NCBI GenBank assembly: GCA_020348765.1
Contig: CP070753.1
Span: 1,394,724 to 1,400,942, forward strand
DNA from: Burkholderiales bacterium
Lineage (GTDB): Bacteria > Pseudomonadota > Gammaproteobacteria > Burkholderiales > Burkholderiaceae_E
Length of the DNA stretch: 6,219 nucleotides
Direction of reading: 5' to 3'
This document shows positions 1 to 6,167 of this stretch, piece by piece (within the stretch, counting starts at the first letter, position 1; every line of letters begins with the position of its first letter). The position numbers and the translations under genes were made by a program. The notes beneath the pieces are model-generated. The model worked only from the letters and a program-made list of their open reading frames with translations, was not told the origin of the DNA and ran no database searches.

Positions 1-2
1 CC

Positions 3-917
3 GAGGCTGGTCAAGGCGCGGCCGACGCCCTCGCGCTGCAGCGAAGGCTGTTCGAGACCCGGCGCACCGCGTTGCGCAGCGAGCTGGCGGTGATCGAGGA
101 GTCGATCGCCGGGCTGGAGGCGCAGATTCGCGGTACCGAAGCCGCGCGCGCCACCAGGCACGCGCAGATCGAGATCCTGAAGCAGGAGCTCGAGGGCCAG
201 CGCAAGCTCGCCGAGGACGGCTTCCTGCCGCGCAACCGCGTGCTCGAGCAGGAGCGCCAGCTGGCCCAGCTGCAGGGCGGCATCGCCCAGGACGAGGCCG
301 GCATCCTGCGCGGCCAGCGCGGCGTCGGCGAGTTGCGCCTGCGACAGGTCGCGCTGCAGCAGAGCTTTCGCCAGCAGGTCGAGACCGAGCTGACCGAAGT
401 GCAGAAGGAGGTCGGCGCGCTCACCAGCCGCATGGAGGCGCTGCGCTTCGAGCTCGGCAACACCGAGCTCCGCTCCCCGGTGGACGGCATCGTGGTCGGC
501 CTGTCGGTGCACACGAACGGCGGCGTGATCCAGGCCGGCGCACCGCTGCTGCAGATCGTACCCGAGGGCGAGCCGCTGCGCGTCGAGGCACAGCTCTCGA
601 CCGAGATGATCGACAGCGTGCAGCAGGGCCTGCAGGTCGACATCATGTTCCCGGCGTTCAACGCATCCGTGACGCCCAACGTGCCGGGGATCGTGCAGGG
701 GATCAGTGCCGACGTGCTGGTCGACGAGCGCAGTGGCAGGCCCTATTACCGGCTCGACGTGGACGTCACCGGAGAAGGCATGGACAAGCTCGCCGAGCAC
801 GAGATCAAGCCCGGCATGCCGGCCATGGTGTTCGTGCGCACTGGCGAGCGCACCGCATTCAACTACCTGATCAAGCCGCTGCGCGATCGCCTGCGGACGG
901 CACTGACCGAGGAGTAG
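3..917 (+). CDS. Type I secretion periplasmic adaptor (HlyD family), 3' part only
   Basis: This is the C-terminal 304 codons of a membrane fusion protein that links an inner-membrane ABC exporter to an outer-membrane TolC-type channel across the periplasm. The frame is open to the left edge, so the true start, the N-terminal transmembrane helix and the first lipoyl half lie outside; family members are usually about 430–480 residues. What is seen: a long Glu/Gln/Arg/Leu-rich coiled-coil hairpin (about nt 20–460), then the second lipoyl half beginning with ELRSPVDGIVVGLSVHTNGG (nt about 466–525), then a beta-barrel region, and the ending GMPAMVFVRTGERT followed by a KPLRD segment. That ending is typical of the HlyD/PrtE/AprE group of type I adaptors rather than of RND-pump adaptors. 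The stop is TAG. The TolC-family gene follows after 3 bases, so the two are surely co-transcribed. A TTG at 72 is an internal codon, not the start. Family is certain; the cargo cannot be read from this gene. Confidence 0.95.
   Translation, partial: EAGQGAADALALQRRLFETRRTALRSELAVIEESIAGLEAQIRGTEAARATRHAQIEILKQELEGQRKLAEDGFLPRNRVLEQERQLAQLQGGIAQDEAGILRGQRGVGELRLRQVALQQSFRQQVETELTEVQKEVGALTSRMEALRFELGNTELRSPVDGIVVGLSVHTNGGVIQAGAPLLQIVPEGEPLRVEAQLSTEMIDSVQQGLQVDIMFPAFNASVTPNVPGIVQGISADVLVDERSGRPYYRLDVDVTGEGMDKLAEHEIKPGMPAMVFVRTGERTAFNYLIKPLRDRLRTALTEE
909..914 (+). promoter_or_regulatory. Shine-Dalgarno site for the TolC-family gene at 921
   Basis: GAGGAG lies inside the last codons of the adaptor gene, 6 bases before GTG 921 and 9 bases before ATG 924. 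Either codon could be the start. The site favours these over the later in-frame ATG at 939, which has no purine-rich element before it. The placement implies translational coupling of adaptor and channel. Confidence 0.7.
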
Positions 918-920
918 CCC

Positions 921-2291
921 GTGATGCCCCTGTCCGTGATGCGCGAGTGGCCGTGGCATGGCGCGGCTGCCGCACTGGCGTCGTTGCTGCTGCTGGTCGC
1001 GCCGGCAGCCCGCGGCTACGGCCTCATCGAGGCATTCGAGTCGGCGCTGGCGGCCGACACGCGCTATGCCGCCGCCCGGGCCGAGCGTGACGCGGCGCTG
1101 CAGGCTCTGCCGATCGCCCGCGCCGGGCTGCGGCCGCTGATCTCGGCCTCGATCTCGGATGCCAAGGTCCAGGGCGGCCGGGACATCCGCAATCCGACCA
1201 CCGGGCAGCAGGTCGACGAGAGCCTGGACTACTTCTCCCGTGCGCGCTCGATCAGCCTGCGGCAGACGATCTACGACCGCGATGTCTTTCGGGCGGTGGA
1301 CCGGGCCGAGCTGCAGGTGGCCTATGCCGAGGCGGCGTTCGAAGGGCGCACCAAGGAGCTGGCCAATCGGCTCGGCGGCAGCTACCTGGACCTGATGTAC
1401 GCGCTCGACGGGCTGACGCTCGCGCGGTCGCAGGTGCAGTCGTTCGAGGGCCAGCTCGAGGTGGCCAGGCGCCGGTTCGAAGGCGGTGAAGGCACGCGCA
1501 CCGAGATCGCCGAGGCGGGATCACGGCTCGACTCGGCGCAGGCCGACCTGCTCGAGGCGCTTGACCGGGTCGCCGTCGCCAGGCGATCGCTGCAGGACAT
1601 CACCGGCATGGACTCGGCCGCGATCCGGCCGCCCGCGGGCAGGCTGGTGATCGGGGCGCTGGATCCGCCCACGCTCGACGACTGGCTCGCCAGCGCCGAA
1701 GCGTCCAGTCCCGAGGTTCAGGTGCGGCGGCTGGCCACGCAGGTGGCCCGGATCGACGTCGAGCGGGCACGTTCGGGACACTATCCGCGGGTCGAGCTGG
1801 TGGGTTCGATCTCGCGCACCAGCAGCGACACGCTGAGCACGGTGAACACCGATTCGACGCTGCGCACCATCGGGCTGCAGATCTCGATCCCGATCTATGC
1901 CGGCGGCCGGGTCGATGCAGGCGTGACCCAGGCGGTGGCGAACCTGCAGCGGTCGGAGGCCGAACTGGCCGCCGAGCTCGACACCCAGCGCATCGAGGTG
2001 CGGCGTCAGTATCTGGCGGTCACCAGCGGCATTGCCCGCATTGCGGCGCGCGAGAAGGCGGTCGAATCCTCGGAGCTGGCGCTCGAGGGCACCCGGGCCG
2101 GCTTGCGTGCCGGAATCCGCAGCAACGTCGACGTGCTCGATGCCCAGCAGCGCCTGTTCATCGCCCGCCGGGACCTGGCCGAGGTCCGCTACGTGGCGCT
2201 GCTGTCGCTGATGCGGCTGCAGCTGGCCGCGGGCCGGCCGCCGCTGAACGCCGTGACCCAGGTGGATGCGCTGCTGCGCGCCTGGCAGTGA
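921..2291 (+). CDS. TolC-family type I secretion outer membrane protein
   Basis: A 456-residue outer membrane efflux protein, expected to trimerise into a beta-barrel plus periplasmic alpha-barrel tunnel docking on the HlyD-type adaptor encoded just upstream. Residues about 13–32 form a hydrophobic signal sequence ending ...APAARG before YGLIEAFESALAAD, the start of the mature protein and a normal TolC N-terminus. Two TolC repeats follow. The second half shows the family signatures TIGLQISIPIYAGGRVDAG (316–334, strand-turn at the barrel) and SNVDVLDAQQRLFIARRDLA (401–420, the helical hairpin near the tunnel). The C-terminus carries PLNAV near 441, also found in the second TolC of this window. 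GTG 921 is taken as start because of the GAGGAG site; ATG 924 or ATG 939 would still leave a usable signal peptide. Length matches the family (about 430–490). Operon position identifies it as the dedicated channel of the type I exporter. It is clearly a diverged paralogue of the gene at 4749. Confidence 0.95.
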   Translation: MMPLSVMREWPWHGAAAALASLLLLVAPAARGYGLIEAFESALAADTRYAAARAERDAALQALPIARAGLRPLISASISDAKVQGGRDIRNPTTGQQVDESLDYFSRARSISLRQTIYDRDVFRAVDRAELQVAYAEAAFEGRTKELANRLGGSYLDLMYALDGLTLARSQVQSFEGQLEVARRRFEGGEGTRTEIAEAGSRLDSAQADLLEALDRVAVARRSLQDITGMDSAAIRPPAGRLVIGALDPPTLDDWLASAEASSPEVQVRRLATQVARIDVERARSGHYPRVELVGSISRTSSDTLSTVNTDSTLRTIGLQISIPIYAGGRVDAGVTQAVANLQRSEAELAAELDTQRIEVRRQYLAVTSGIARIAAREKAVESSELALEGTRAGLRAGIRSNVDVLDAQQRLFIARRDLAEVRYVALLSLMRLQLAAGRPPLNAVTQVDALLRAWQ

Positions 2292-2304
2292 GTGGGCGGC
2301 GGGC

Positions 2305-2326
2305 GGCCGCTGTCCGTTCGGCGGCC
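2305..2326. other. GC hairpin after the secretion operon
   Basis: GGCCGC (2305–2310) and GCGGCC (2321–2326) can pair around a 10-base loop, 14 bases after the stop of the TolC-family gene. No T-run follows, so it is not a canonical intrinsic terminator. It could stabilise the 3' end of the operon transcript, or be a chance inverted repeat in GC-rich DNA. Confidence 0.25.
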
Positions 2327-2383
2327 CGTCCGCTCGCTCGATCGGCTTAGACCCAATGCGCAGGTGCGCCAGCGGGCCGGCGC

Positions 2384-2395
2384 TGCTAATGTAAT
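2384..2395 (+). promoter_or_regulatory. Possible -10 region immediately before the DUF5648 gene
   Basis: An AT-rich patch stands out in GC-rich surroundings. It offers TGTAAT at 2390–2395, five of six matches to TATAAT, and overlapping it TGC followed by TAATGT (2384–2392), which has the spacing of an extended -10. No good -35 box is seen. Transcription would begin at or very near the ATG at 2399, and no Shine-Dalgarno element precedes that ATG, so a leaderless or nearly leaderless mRNA is possible. This is inference from short motifs. Confidence 0.35.
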
Positions 2396-2398
2396 GCG

Positions 2399-3532
2399 AT
2401 GGCTAGTAATGCGCTCGCCCAAATCGACTGGTCGGCGTGGACCGGACTCGAGCCGATCCCGCTCGGCCTGCTCTCGGACGGAGATCCGGCCACGGCCGAT
2501 CTGCGGCTCGAGGGCGTGCTCGGTTCCGGCGGCGCCTATGCCTACGGGCTGCAGCTGACTGCGGGACTCGAGTACCGTTTCGGCACCACTGCGGCCGACG
2601 ACGGATTCGCCGAACTGGCGCTGCTGGTCGATCCGGACGACGGCGGTGTGCTGTGGGGCAATGCGGCCGCGCTCGGTGCGCTGGGCTTCGATTCCGAGGC
2701 CGCGGGTGCGCAGGCCGCGCAGCCGGTGGCCGTCGACGCGGACGACCAGCTGGTGCTGCTGGTGGCCGCGACGCTCGAGCGCGACGGCGGCGGGCCGGTC
2801 GATCCCGGGGTGCCGGGCGGACCGTTCCTGCTCGAGGCCCATGCCGACGTGCCGCCGCAGCCCGAGTTCACCGACAACGCCGTGTACCGGTTCGTCAAGC
2901 TGTCGAACGGCATGTACTTCTACACGGCGAGCGAGGCCGAGCGCGCCCTGATCGAAACCTCGTATCCGGACTTGCGGTTCGAGGGGCCGGTGTTCGTCGG
3001 CGACGACATGCCGCGCGAAGGCTGGGTTCCGGTGTATCGGTTCGCGAACCTGGTCAACGGCTCGTATTTCTACACCGCCGATCTGGCCGAGCGGGACACG
3101 ATCATCGAGACCCGGGCCGATCTGCGCTTCGAGGGCGAGGCATTCTGGGTCCCCGGCGAGCCGGCCGAGAACACGCTGCCGGTCTACAAGCTGATCAACC
3201 TCGATACCGGCGGCTACCTGTTCACGTCCAATCCGGTCGAGAAGCTGTACGCGCTGCTGCAGGGCGGATGGCAGGACGAGGGCATCGCGTTCCAGTCGCT
3301 GGTGCCGCAGCCGGCTGCACCCGCGCCGAGCGAATCCGGCCCGCTCGGCGAGACCGGGCTCGACGAGGCGCAGCCGTTGGGCCCGGATGCGGACGCGTCC
3401 GGCACGGAGACTATGGCCCAGACTTCGACGGACACGGCCCTGCTCGATGGGCAGACCGAGCCGCCCGAGGTCGTGCTGATCGGGCAGGCCTCGCCCGAGC
3501 CCGACCTGGCAGTCGACGGCACTGGCCTCTGA
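2399..3532 (+). CDS. Acidic DUF5648-repeat protein, candidate type I secretion cargo
   Basis: A 377-residue protein of unknown biochemical function. Residues about 30–125 look like a beta-rich PPC-type (pre-peptidase C-terminal) domain: a YAYGLQLTAGLEYRF strand pair, then an acidic loop; this match is weak. Residues 161–300 hold three DUF5648-type repeats, each running from VYRF or VYK through YFYTA-like and AERD-like segments to a DLRFEG-like end. Residues 302–377 are a Pro/Asp/Glu/Thr-rich tail with no Lys or Arg. By my count the whole protein has 60 Asp+Glu against 14 Lys+Arg and no Cys. There is no N-terminal signal peptide or membrane helix. The first ATG after an in-frame TAA (2387–2389) is the only plausible start. 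Lack of a signal peptide, acidity and absence of Cys fit type I secretion cargo, and the adaptor and channel genes lie directly upstream. However, no RTX nonapeptides are present. The reading frame is secure from the repeats; secretion is inference. A cytoplasmic or ligand-binding role is not excluded. Confidence 0.85.
   Translation: MASNALAQIDWSAWTGLEPIPLGLLSDGDPATADLRLEGVLGSGGAYAYGLQLTAGLEYRFGTTAADDGFAELALLVDPDDGGVLWGNAAALGALGFDSEAAGAQAAQPVAVDADDQLVLLVAATLERDGGGPVDPGVPGGPFLLEAHADVPPQPEFTDNAVYRFVKLSNGMYFYTASEAERALIETSYPDLRFEGPVFVGDDMPREGWVPVYRFANLVNGSYFYTADLAERDTIIETRADLRFEGEAFWVPGEPAENTLPVYKLINLDTGGYLFTSNPVEKLYALLQGGWQDEGIAFQSLVPQPAAPAPSESGPLGETGLDEAQPLGPDADASGTETMAQTSTDTALLDGQTEPPEVVLIGQASPEPDLAVDGTGL
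2879..3298 (+). repeat. Three tandem 50-residue DUF5648-type protein repeats
   Basis: Repeat starts fall at residues 161, 211 and 261 of the DUF5648 protein (nt 2879, 3029, 3179), an exact 150-base period. Units 1 and 2 are close: VYRF, then YFYTA, then AER, then a shared DLRFEG. Unit 3 is more diverged: VYK, YLFTS, EK and WQDEG. Three units of this size fit a beta-trefoil-like arrangement, a fold common in carbohydrate-binding modules; that is inference. Similarity is at protein level; the DNA copies have diverged, so this is old duplication. Confidence 0.85.
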
Positions 3533-3555
3533 GCGGCGTCCGGCGCACGCCCGCT

Positions 3556-3564
3556 TGGTAGAAT
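3556..3564 (+). promoter_or_regulatory. Extended -10 promoter for the methyltransferase gene
   Basis: TGG followed by TAGAAT (3559–3564) matches the extended -10 pattern TGnTATAAT with one mismatch in the hexamer. It lies 24 bases after the stop of the DUF5648 gene. A start near 3571 would give a leader of about 40 bases. No clear -35 is seen, as is usual for extended -10 promoters. It separates the methyltransferase–rhodanese–tolC genes from the secretion genes as a transcription unit. Confidence 0.5.
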
Positions 3565-3610
3565 CCGCATAGGTCAATCCTCAGGTGCGAAGCATCGCTT
3601 CGCCATCGCC

Positions 3611-4279
3611 ATGGACTTCGAACGCGCCCGCTACAACATGGTCGAGCAGCAGATCCGCACCTGGGAGGTGCTCGATCAGGAGATTCTCGATCTGCTGTTC
3701 GTGGTCAAGCGCGAGGAATTCGTGCCTTCGGTGTATCGCGCGCTGGCGTTCACCGACATGGAGATCCCGCTGACGCTCGATGGGCGTGCCACCGGCGAGA
3801 ACATGCTGGCGCCCCGGGTCGAGGCGCGGATGCTGCAGGGCATCCGCGTGCGCAAGCACGAGGTCGTGCTCGAGATCGGCGCCGGTTCCGGATACATGGC
3901 GGCCCTGCTCGCGCACCGGGCGCGGCACGTGACCACGGTCGAGATCCTGCCCGAGCTGGCCGAATTCGCACAGGCGAACCTGCGTCGCGCTGGCGTGCTG
4001 AACGCAACGGTTCAGACCGGCAGCGGCGCACACGGCTGGAACGTGCCCGAGACGTATGACGTGATCGTGTTCTCGGGCTCGGTGCCGTTCGTGCCGGAGA
4101 TACACCTGCAGCAGCTCAACATCGGCGGGCGGCTGGCGGCGATCGTCGGTGAAGCGCCGGTGATGACCGCGCAGATCGTGACCCGCGTCACTGACACTTC
4201 GTACGGTGTCGAGCCACTATTCGACACCAGTACCAGGCCGCTGGTGGGATTCCCGCAGCGCGAGAAGTTTCGCTTCTGA
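3611..4279 (+). CDS. Non-canonical protein-L-isoaspartate O-methyltransferase family protein
   Basis: A 222-residue soluble class I SAM-dependent methyltransferase of the Pcm/PIMT family, close to the usual length (about 205–225). The SAM-binding motif I is VVLEIGAGSGY (85–95), with the acidic ribose-binding Glu111 in TTVEILPEL. The N-terminal helix VEQQIRTWEVLDQEILDLL and the GGRLAAIVG turn (172–180) are typical of the family. The hallmarks of the repair enzyme are changed. The canonical TISQP loop aligns with NMLAP (64–68), replacing its conserved Ser with Leu66. The GDG...GW segment reads GSGAHGW (137–143), losing its Asp. SAM binding is probable but repair of isoaspartyl residues is doubtful, and the true substrate is unknown. 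The start is ATG 3611; no strong Shine-Dalgarno is visible. The rhodanese gene begins 50 bases downstream. Automated annotation would probably call this pcm; I leave the symbol empty because of the lost residues. Confidence 0.9.
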   Translation: MDFERARYNMVEQQIRTWEVLDQEILDLLFVVKREEFVPSVYRALAFTDMEIPLTLDGRATGENMLAPRVEARMLQGIRVRKHEVVLEIGAGSGYMAALLAHRARHVTTVEILPELAEFAQANLRRAGVLNATVQTGSGAHGWNVPETYDVIVFSGSVPFVPEIHLQQLNIGGRLAAIVGEAPVMTAQIVTRVTDTSYGVEPLFDTSTRPLVGFPQREKFRF

Positions 4280-4329
4280 ACGCTCGGCAGCTTCGGGTCG
4301 GGCACGCGCACGCCACACCGTCGAGACCC

Positions 4330-4653
4330 ATGGAGCAGATGCGAGCCGGTGAACTCGCCCGTTGGATCAGCGAATCGCCACGTCCGGCCCCTCAGCTGCT
4401 GGACGTGCGCGAGCCGTGGGAATTCGGCATTTCGCGCATCGCAGACAGCATCAGCATGCCGATGCGCGAGGTGCTGGCGCGACACCGCGAGCTCGACCCC
4501 TCGCGCCCGGTCGTGTGCATCTGTCATCATGGGGCACGCTCCATGCAGGTCGCGTTCTTTCTGGAGCACCAGGGCTTCGAGCGCGTGATCAATCTCGCCG
4601 GAGGCATTCACGCCTGGTCGCACGAGGTCGATCCCGATGTGCCGACCTACTGA
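4330..4653 (+). CDS. Single-domain rhodanese-like sulfurtransferase
   Basis: A 107-residue cytoplasmic protein made of one rhodanese domain, similar in size to GlpE. Rhodanese domains move a sulfane sulfur from donors such as thiosulfate to thiol acceptors through a cysteine persulfide. Seen here: LLDVREPWEF (23–32), the conserved Asp-Val-Arg motif ahead of the active site; ISMP (41–44); and the active-site loop CHHGARS with nucleophile Cys65 and loop Arg70. The end carries NLAGGIHAWS, the standard C-terminal GG...W signature. All key residues are present, so it should be active. The start is ATG 4330; the in-frame ATG at 4339 is less likely, since its GGAG would be only 3 bases away. No strong Shine-Dalgarno precedes 4330. 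It sits between the methyltransferase and tolC, probably co-transcribed. The physiological acceptor is unknown. Confidence 0.95.
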   Translation: MEQMRAGELARWISESPRPAPQLLDVREPWEFGISRIADSISMPMREVLARHRELDPSRPVVCICHHGARSMQVAFFLEHQGFERVINLAGGIHAWSHEVDPDVPTY

Positions 4654-4677
4654 GCCGGATGCACCGATGCAATCGAA

Positions 4678-4722
4678 TGTCCCGGTCGCAACGTTCCGTT
4701 GGCAGCGGTTCGGGCCGGGACG
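4678..4722 (+). promoter_or_regulatory. Inverted repeat / hairpin in the tolC leader
   Basis: GTCCCGG (4679–4685) is perfectly complementary to CCGGGAC (4715–4721), and the stem extends to about 10 pairs including G-U pairs (4678–4687 with 4713–4722). A smaller hairpin, CAACG (4689–4693) with CGTTG (4697–4701), can form inside. No T-run follows, so it is not a terminator. It ends 15 bases before the tolC Shine-Dalgarno site and could be an RNA control element or a repressor site. Confidence 0.3.
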
Positions 4723-4737
4723 GCAATGACGAACAAC

Positions 4738-4741
4738 GGAG
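4738..4741 (+). promoter_or_regulatory. Shine-Dalgarno site fixing the tolC start
   Basis: GGAG lies 7 bases before ATG 4749. The same reading frame is open far upstream, through the rhodanese gene, so this site together with the signal peptide beginning at 4749 decides the start. Confidence 0.75.
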
Positions 4742-4748
4742 TCAAGCG

Positions 4749-6080
4749 ATGAAAGTCCTCCCGACCGTGTTGTTCTCTTGGCTGGTCGCCGGGCTGGCGC
4801 TGGGCGCGGCACCGGCGGCGAGCGCCTACGACCTGCTGCAGGCCTATCGCGATGCGCTCGCCTACGATGCGCAGCTCGCGGCCGCCCGGGCGCAGTTGGC
4901 CGCCACCCGCGAGCGCGTGCCGCAGGCGCAGGCCGGGCTCAAGCCCTCGGTCGCCGGTTCGGTGAACCTGACCCAGCAGTACAACTCGGTGGACAACCCG
5001 AACACCGGCACCAACGACTCGGACTACCTGGCGCAACAGTACGCGGTGCAGCTCAGCTATCCTCTGTACCGGCTGCAGAACGTCGAGGCGGTCGAACAGA
5101 GCAAGCTGTCGGTGTCGCTCGGCGAACTGCAGTTCGCCGAGGCCGAGCAGGACCTGGTGCTGCGGGTCGCCGAGGCCTACTTCGACGTACTGGCCGCGCA
5201 GGACAACCTCGGGGCGATCCAGGCCCAGAAGCGCGCGATCAGCGAGCAGCTGGCCGCGGCCAAGCGCAACTTCGAGGTCGGCACCACGACCATCACCGAC
5301 CAGCAAGAGGCGCAAGCCCGCTTCGATCTGGTCACCGCGCAGGAGATCGCGGCCAGCAACCAGCTCGATACCCGACGCTCGGCGCTGGTGGTCCTGACCG
5401 GCAAGACCGTTGCGGAGATCGACCTGCTGCGTGCCGGCGTCACGCTGGCGGCGCCGCAGCCGGCTTCGGATCGGGCCTGGATCGAGCAGGCACGCGCGAG
5501 CAACCTGACGGTCCAGCAGGCGCAGGCCGCCTCGGAGATCGCCAAGCGCGAGATCGACCGACAGCGCTACACGGGTCGCCCGACGGTGGACCTGGTGTCG
5601 TCGCTGTCGCACGTGCGCAATGCGTCGTCGTCGGTTCCGGGGCTGAACGTGAGCGGGGCCACGATCGGGTTGCAGGTGGCGATACCGCTGTACACCGGCG
5701 GCGCAGTGGACGCGCGGGTGCGCGAGGCGATCGCGCTGTACGACCGGTCGCAGCGCGATCTCGAGAATGCGCGCCGCCAGGCCGACCAGGCAGCGCGCCA
5801 GCTGTATTCGACCCTGATGGCCGGGCTGGCCCAGGTGTCGGCGCTGGAGGCTGCCGAGCGCTCGAGCCAGCTCGCGCTGGAATCGAACCAGCTCGGTTAC
5901 GAGGTGGGGGTGCGCATCAACATCGACGTGCTCAATGCGCAGCAGCAGCTGTACACCACGCAGCGCGATCTGGCGAGCGCACGCTACGGCGTGATCGTCG
6001 GCGGGCTGCGCCTGCGCCGGGTGGCCGGTTCGCTCGGCGAGTCGGACCTGAACGCGGTCAACGCGCTGCTGGGCGAGTAG
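4749..6080 (+). CDS. tolC: TolC outer membrane channel protein
   Basis: A 443-residue TolC, the trimeric outer-membrane exit duct shared by multidrug efflux pumps and type I exporters. Residues 1–26 are a textbook signal peptide, MKVLP then a hydrophobic core and APAASA, with cleavage before YDLLQAYRDALAYD, the classic mature N-terminus. Repeat 1 includes QLSYPLYRLQN (101–111) and the VAEAYFDVLAAQDNL helix (140–154). Repeat 2 carries GATIGLQVAIPLYTGGAVDA (303–322) and INIDVLNAQQQLYTTQRDLA (390–409), both strongly conserved in proteobacterial TolC. Length is normal for the mature core; the long C-terminal tail of E. coli TolC is absent. Translation starts at ATG 4749, behind GGAG. It lies 95 bases after the rhodanese gene. 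Compared with the paralogue at 921, it is closer to the housekeeping TolC pattern and has no adaptor gene beside it, so a general efflux role is likely. Confidence 0.95.
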   Translation: MKVLPTVLFSWLVAGLALGAAPAASAYDLLQAYRDALAYDAQLAAARAQLAATRERVPQAQAGLKPSVAGSVNLTQQYNSVDNPNTGTNDSDYLAQQYAVQLSYPLYRLQNVEAVEQSKLSVSLGELQFAEAEQDLVLRVAEAYFDVLAAQDNLGAIQAQKRAISEQLAAAKRNFEVGTTTITDQQEAQARFDLVTAQEIAASNQLDTRRSALVVLTGKTVAEIDLLRAGVTLAAPQPASDRAWIEQARASNLTVQQAQAASEIAKREIDRQRYTGRPTVDLVSSLSHVRNASSSVPGLNVSGATIGLQVAIPLYTGGAVDARVREAIALYDRSQRDLENARRQADQAARQLYSTLMAGLAQVSALEAAERSSQLALESNQLGYEVGVRINIDVLNAQQQLYTTQRDLASARYGVIVGGLRLRRVAGSLGESDLNAVNALLGE

Positions 6081-6123
6081 CAGCGGACCGCGCCGGGATG
6101 GCGCTCGGACCGCGCCTCGACGC

Positions 6124-6167
6124 CGATCGGGCCGCGCCCGGATCGCTCCCGGAGGCGGCGATCGTTT
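6124..6167. other. GATC-centred inverted repeats after tolC
   Basis: Within the 139 bases after tolC, which show no supported gene, GATCGGGC (6125–6132 region) pairs with GCCC-G-GATC (6136–6144) with one bulge. Overlapping it, GATCGC (6141–6146) pairs with GCGATC (6158–6163), followed by only three T residues. The two hairpins share bases and exclude each other. This could be a weak transcription end for the module, but without a real T-run I do not call a terminator. Confidence 0.25.

Noticed and set aside
2292..2398. Intrinsic terminator after the secretion operon
   Set aside because: The GC hairpin at 2305–2326 is not followed by a T-run.
2399..3532. RTX-type calcium-binding repeats in the putative cargo
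   Set aside because: I looked for GGxGxD-type nonapeptides and found none, so the protein is not an RTX protein.
2437..3561. Plus-strand frame of 374 codons overlapping the DUF5648 gene
   Set aside because: Extremely Arg-rich low-complexity translation typical of an out-of-frame reading of GC-rich genes; no domain is visible.
2189..3577. Open reading frame of 462 codons on the minus strand, opposite the DUF5648 gene
   Set aside because: It is a shadow frame of GC-rich coding DNA. It has no recognisable motif, is rich in Arg, Gly and Gln, and the plus-strand frame contains clear DUF5648 repeats.
4362..4748. Upstream extension of the tolC reading frame through the rhodanese gene
   Set aside because: The extension is Arg-rich shadow sequence. 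A signal peptide starts exactly at ATG 4749 behind a good ribosome binding site, so there is no fusion protein.
4647..5612. Minus-strand frame of 321 codons opposite tolC
   Set aside because: Shadow frame rich in Arg, Leu and Gly without motifs; the opposite strand encodes an unmistakable TolC.
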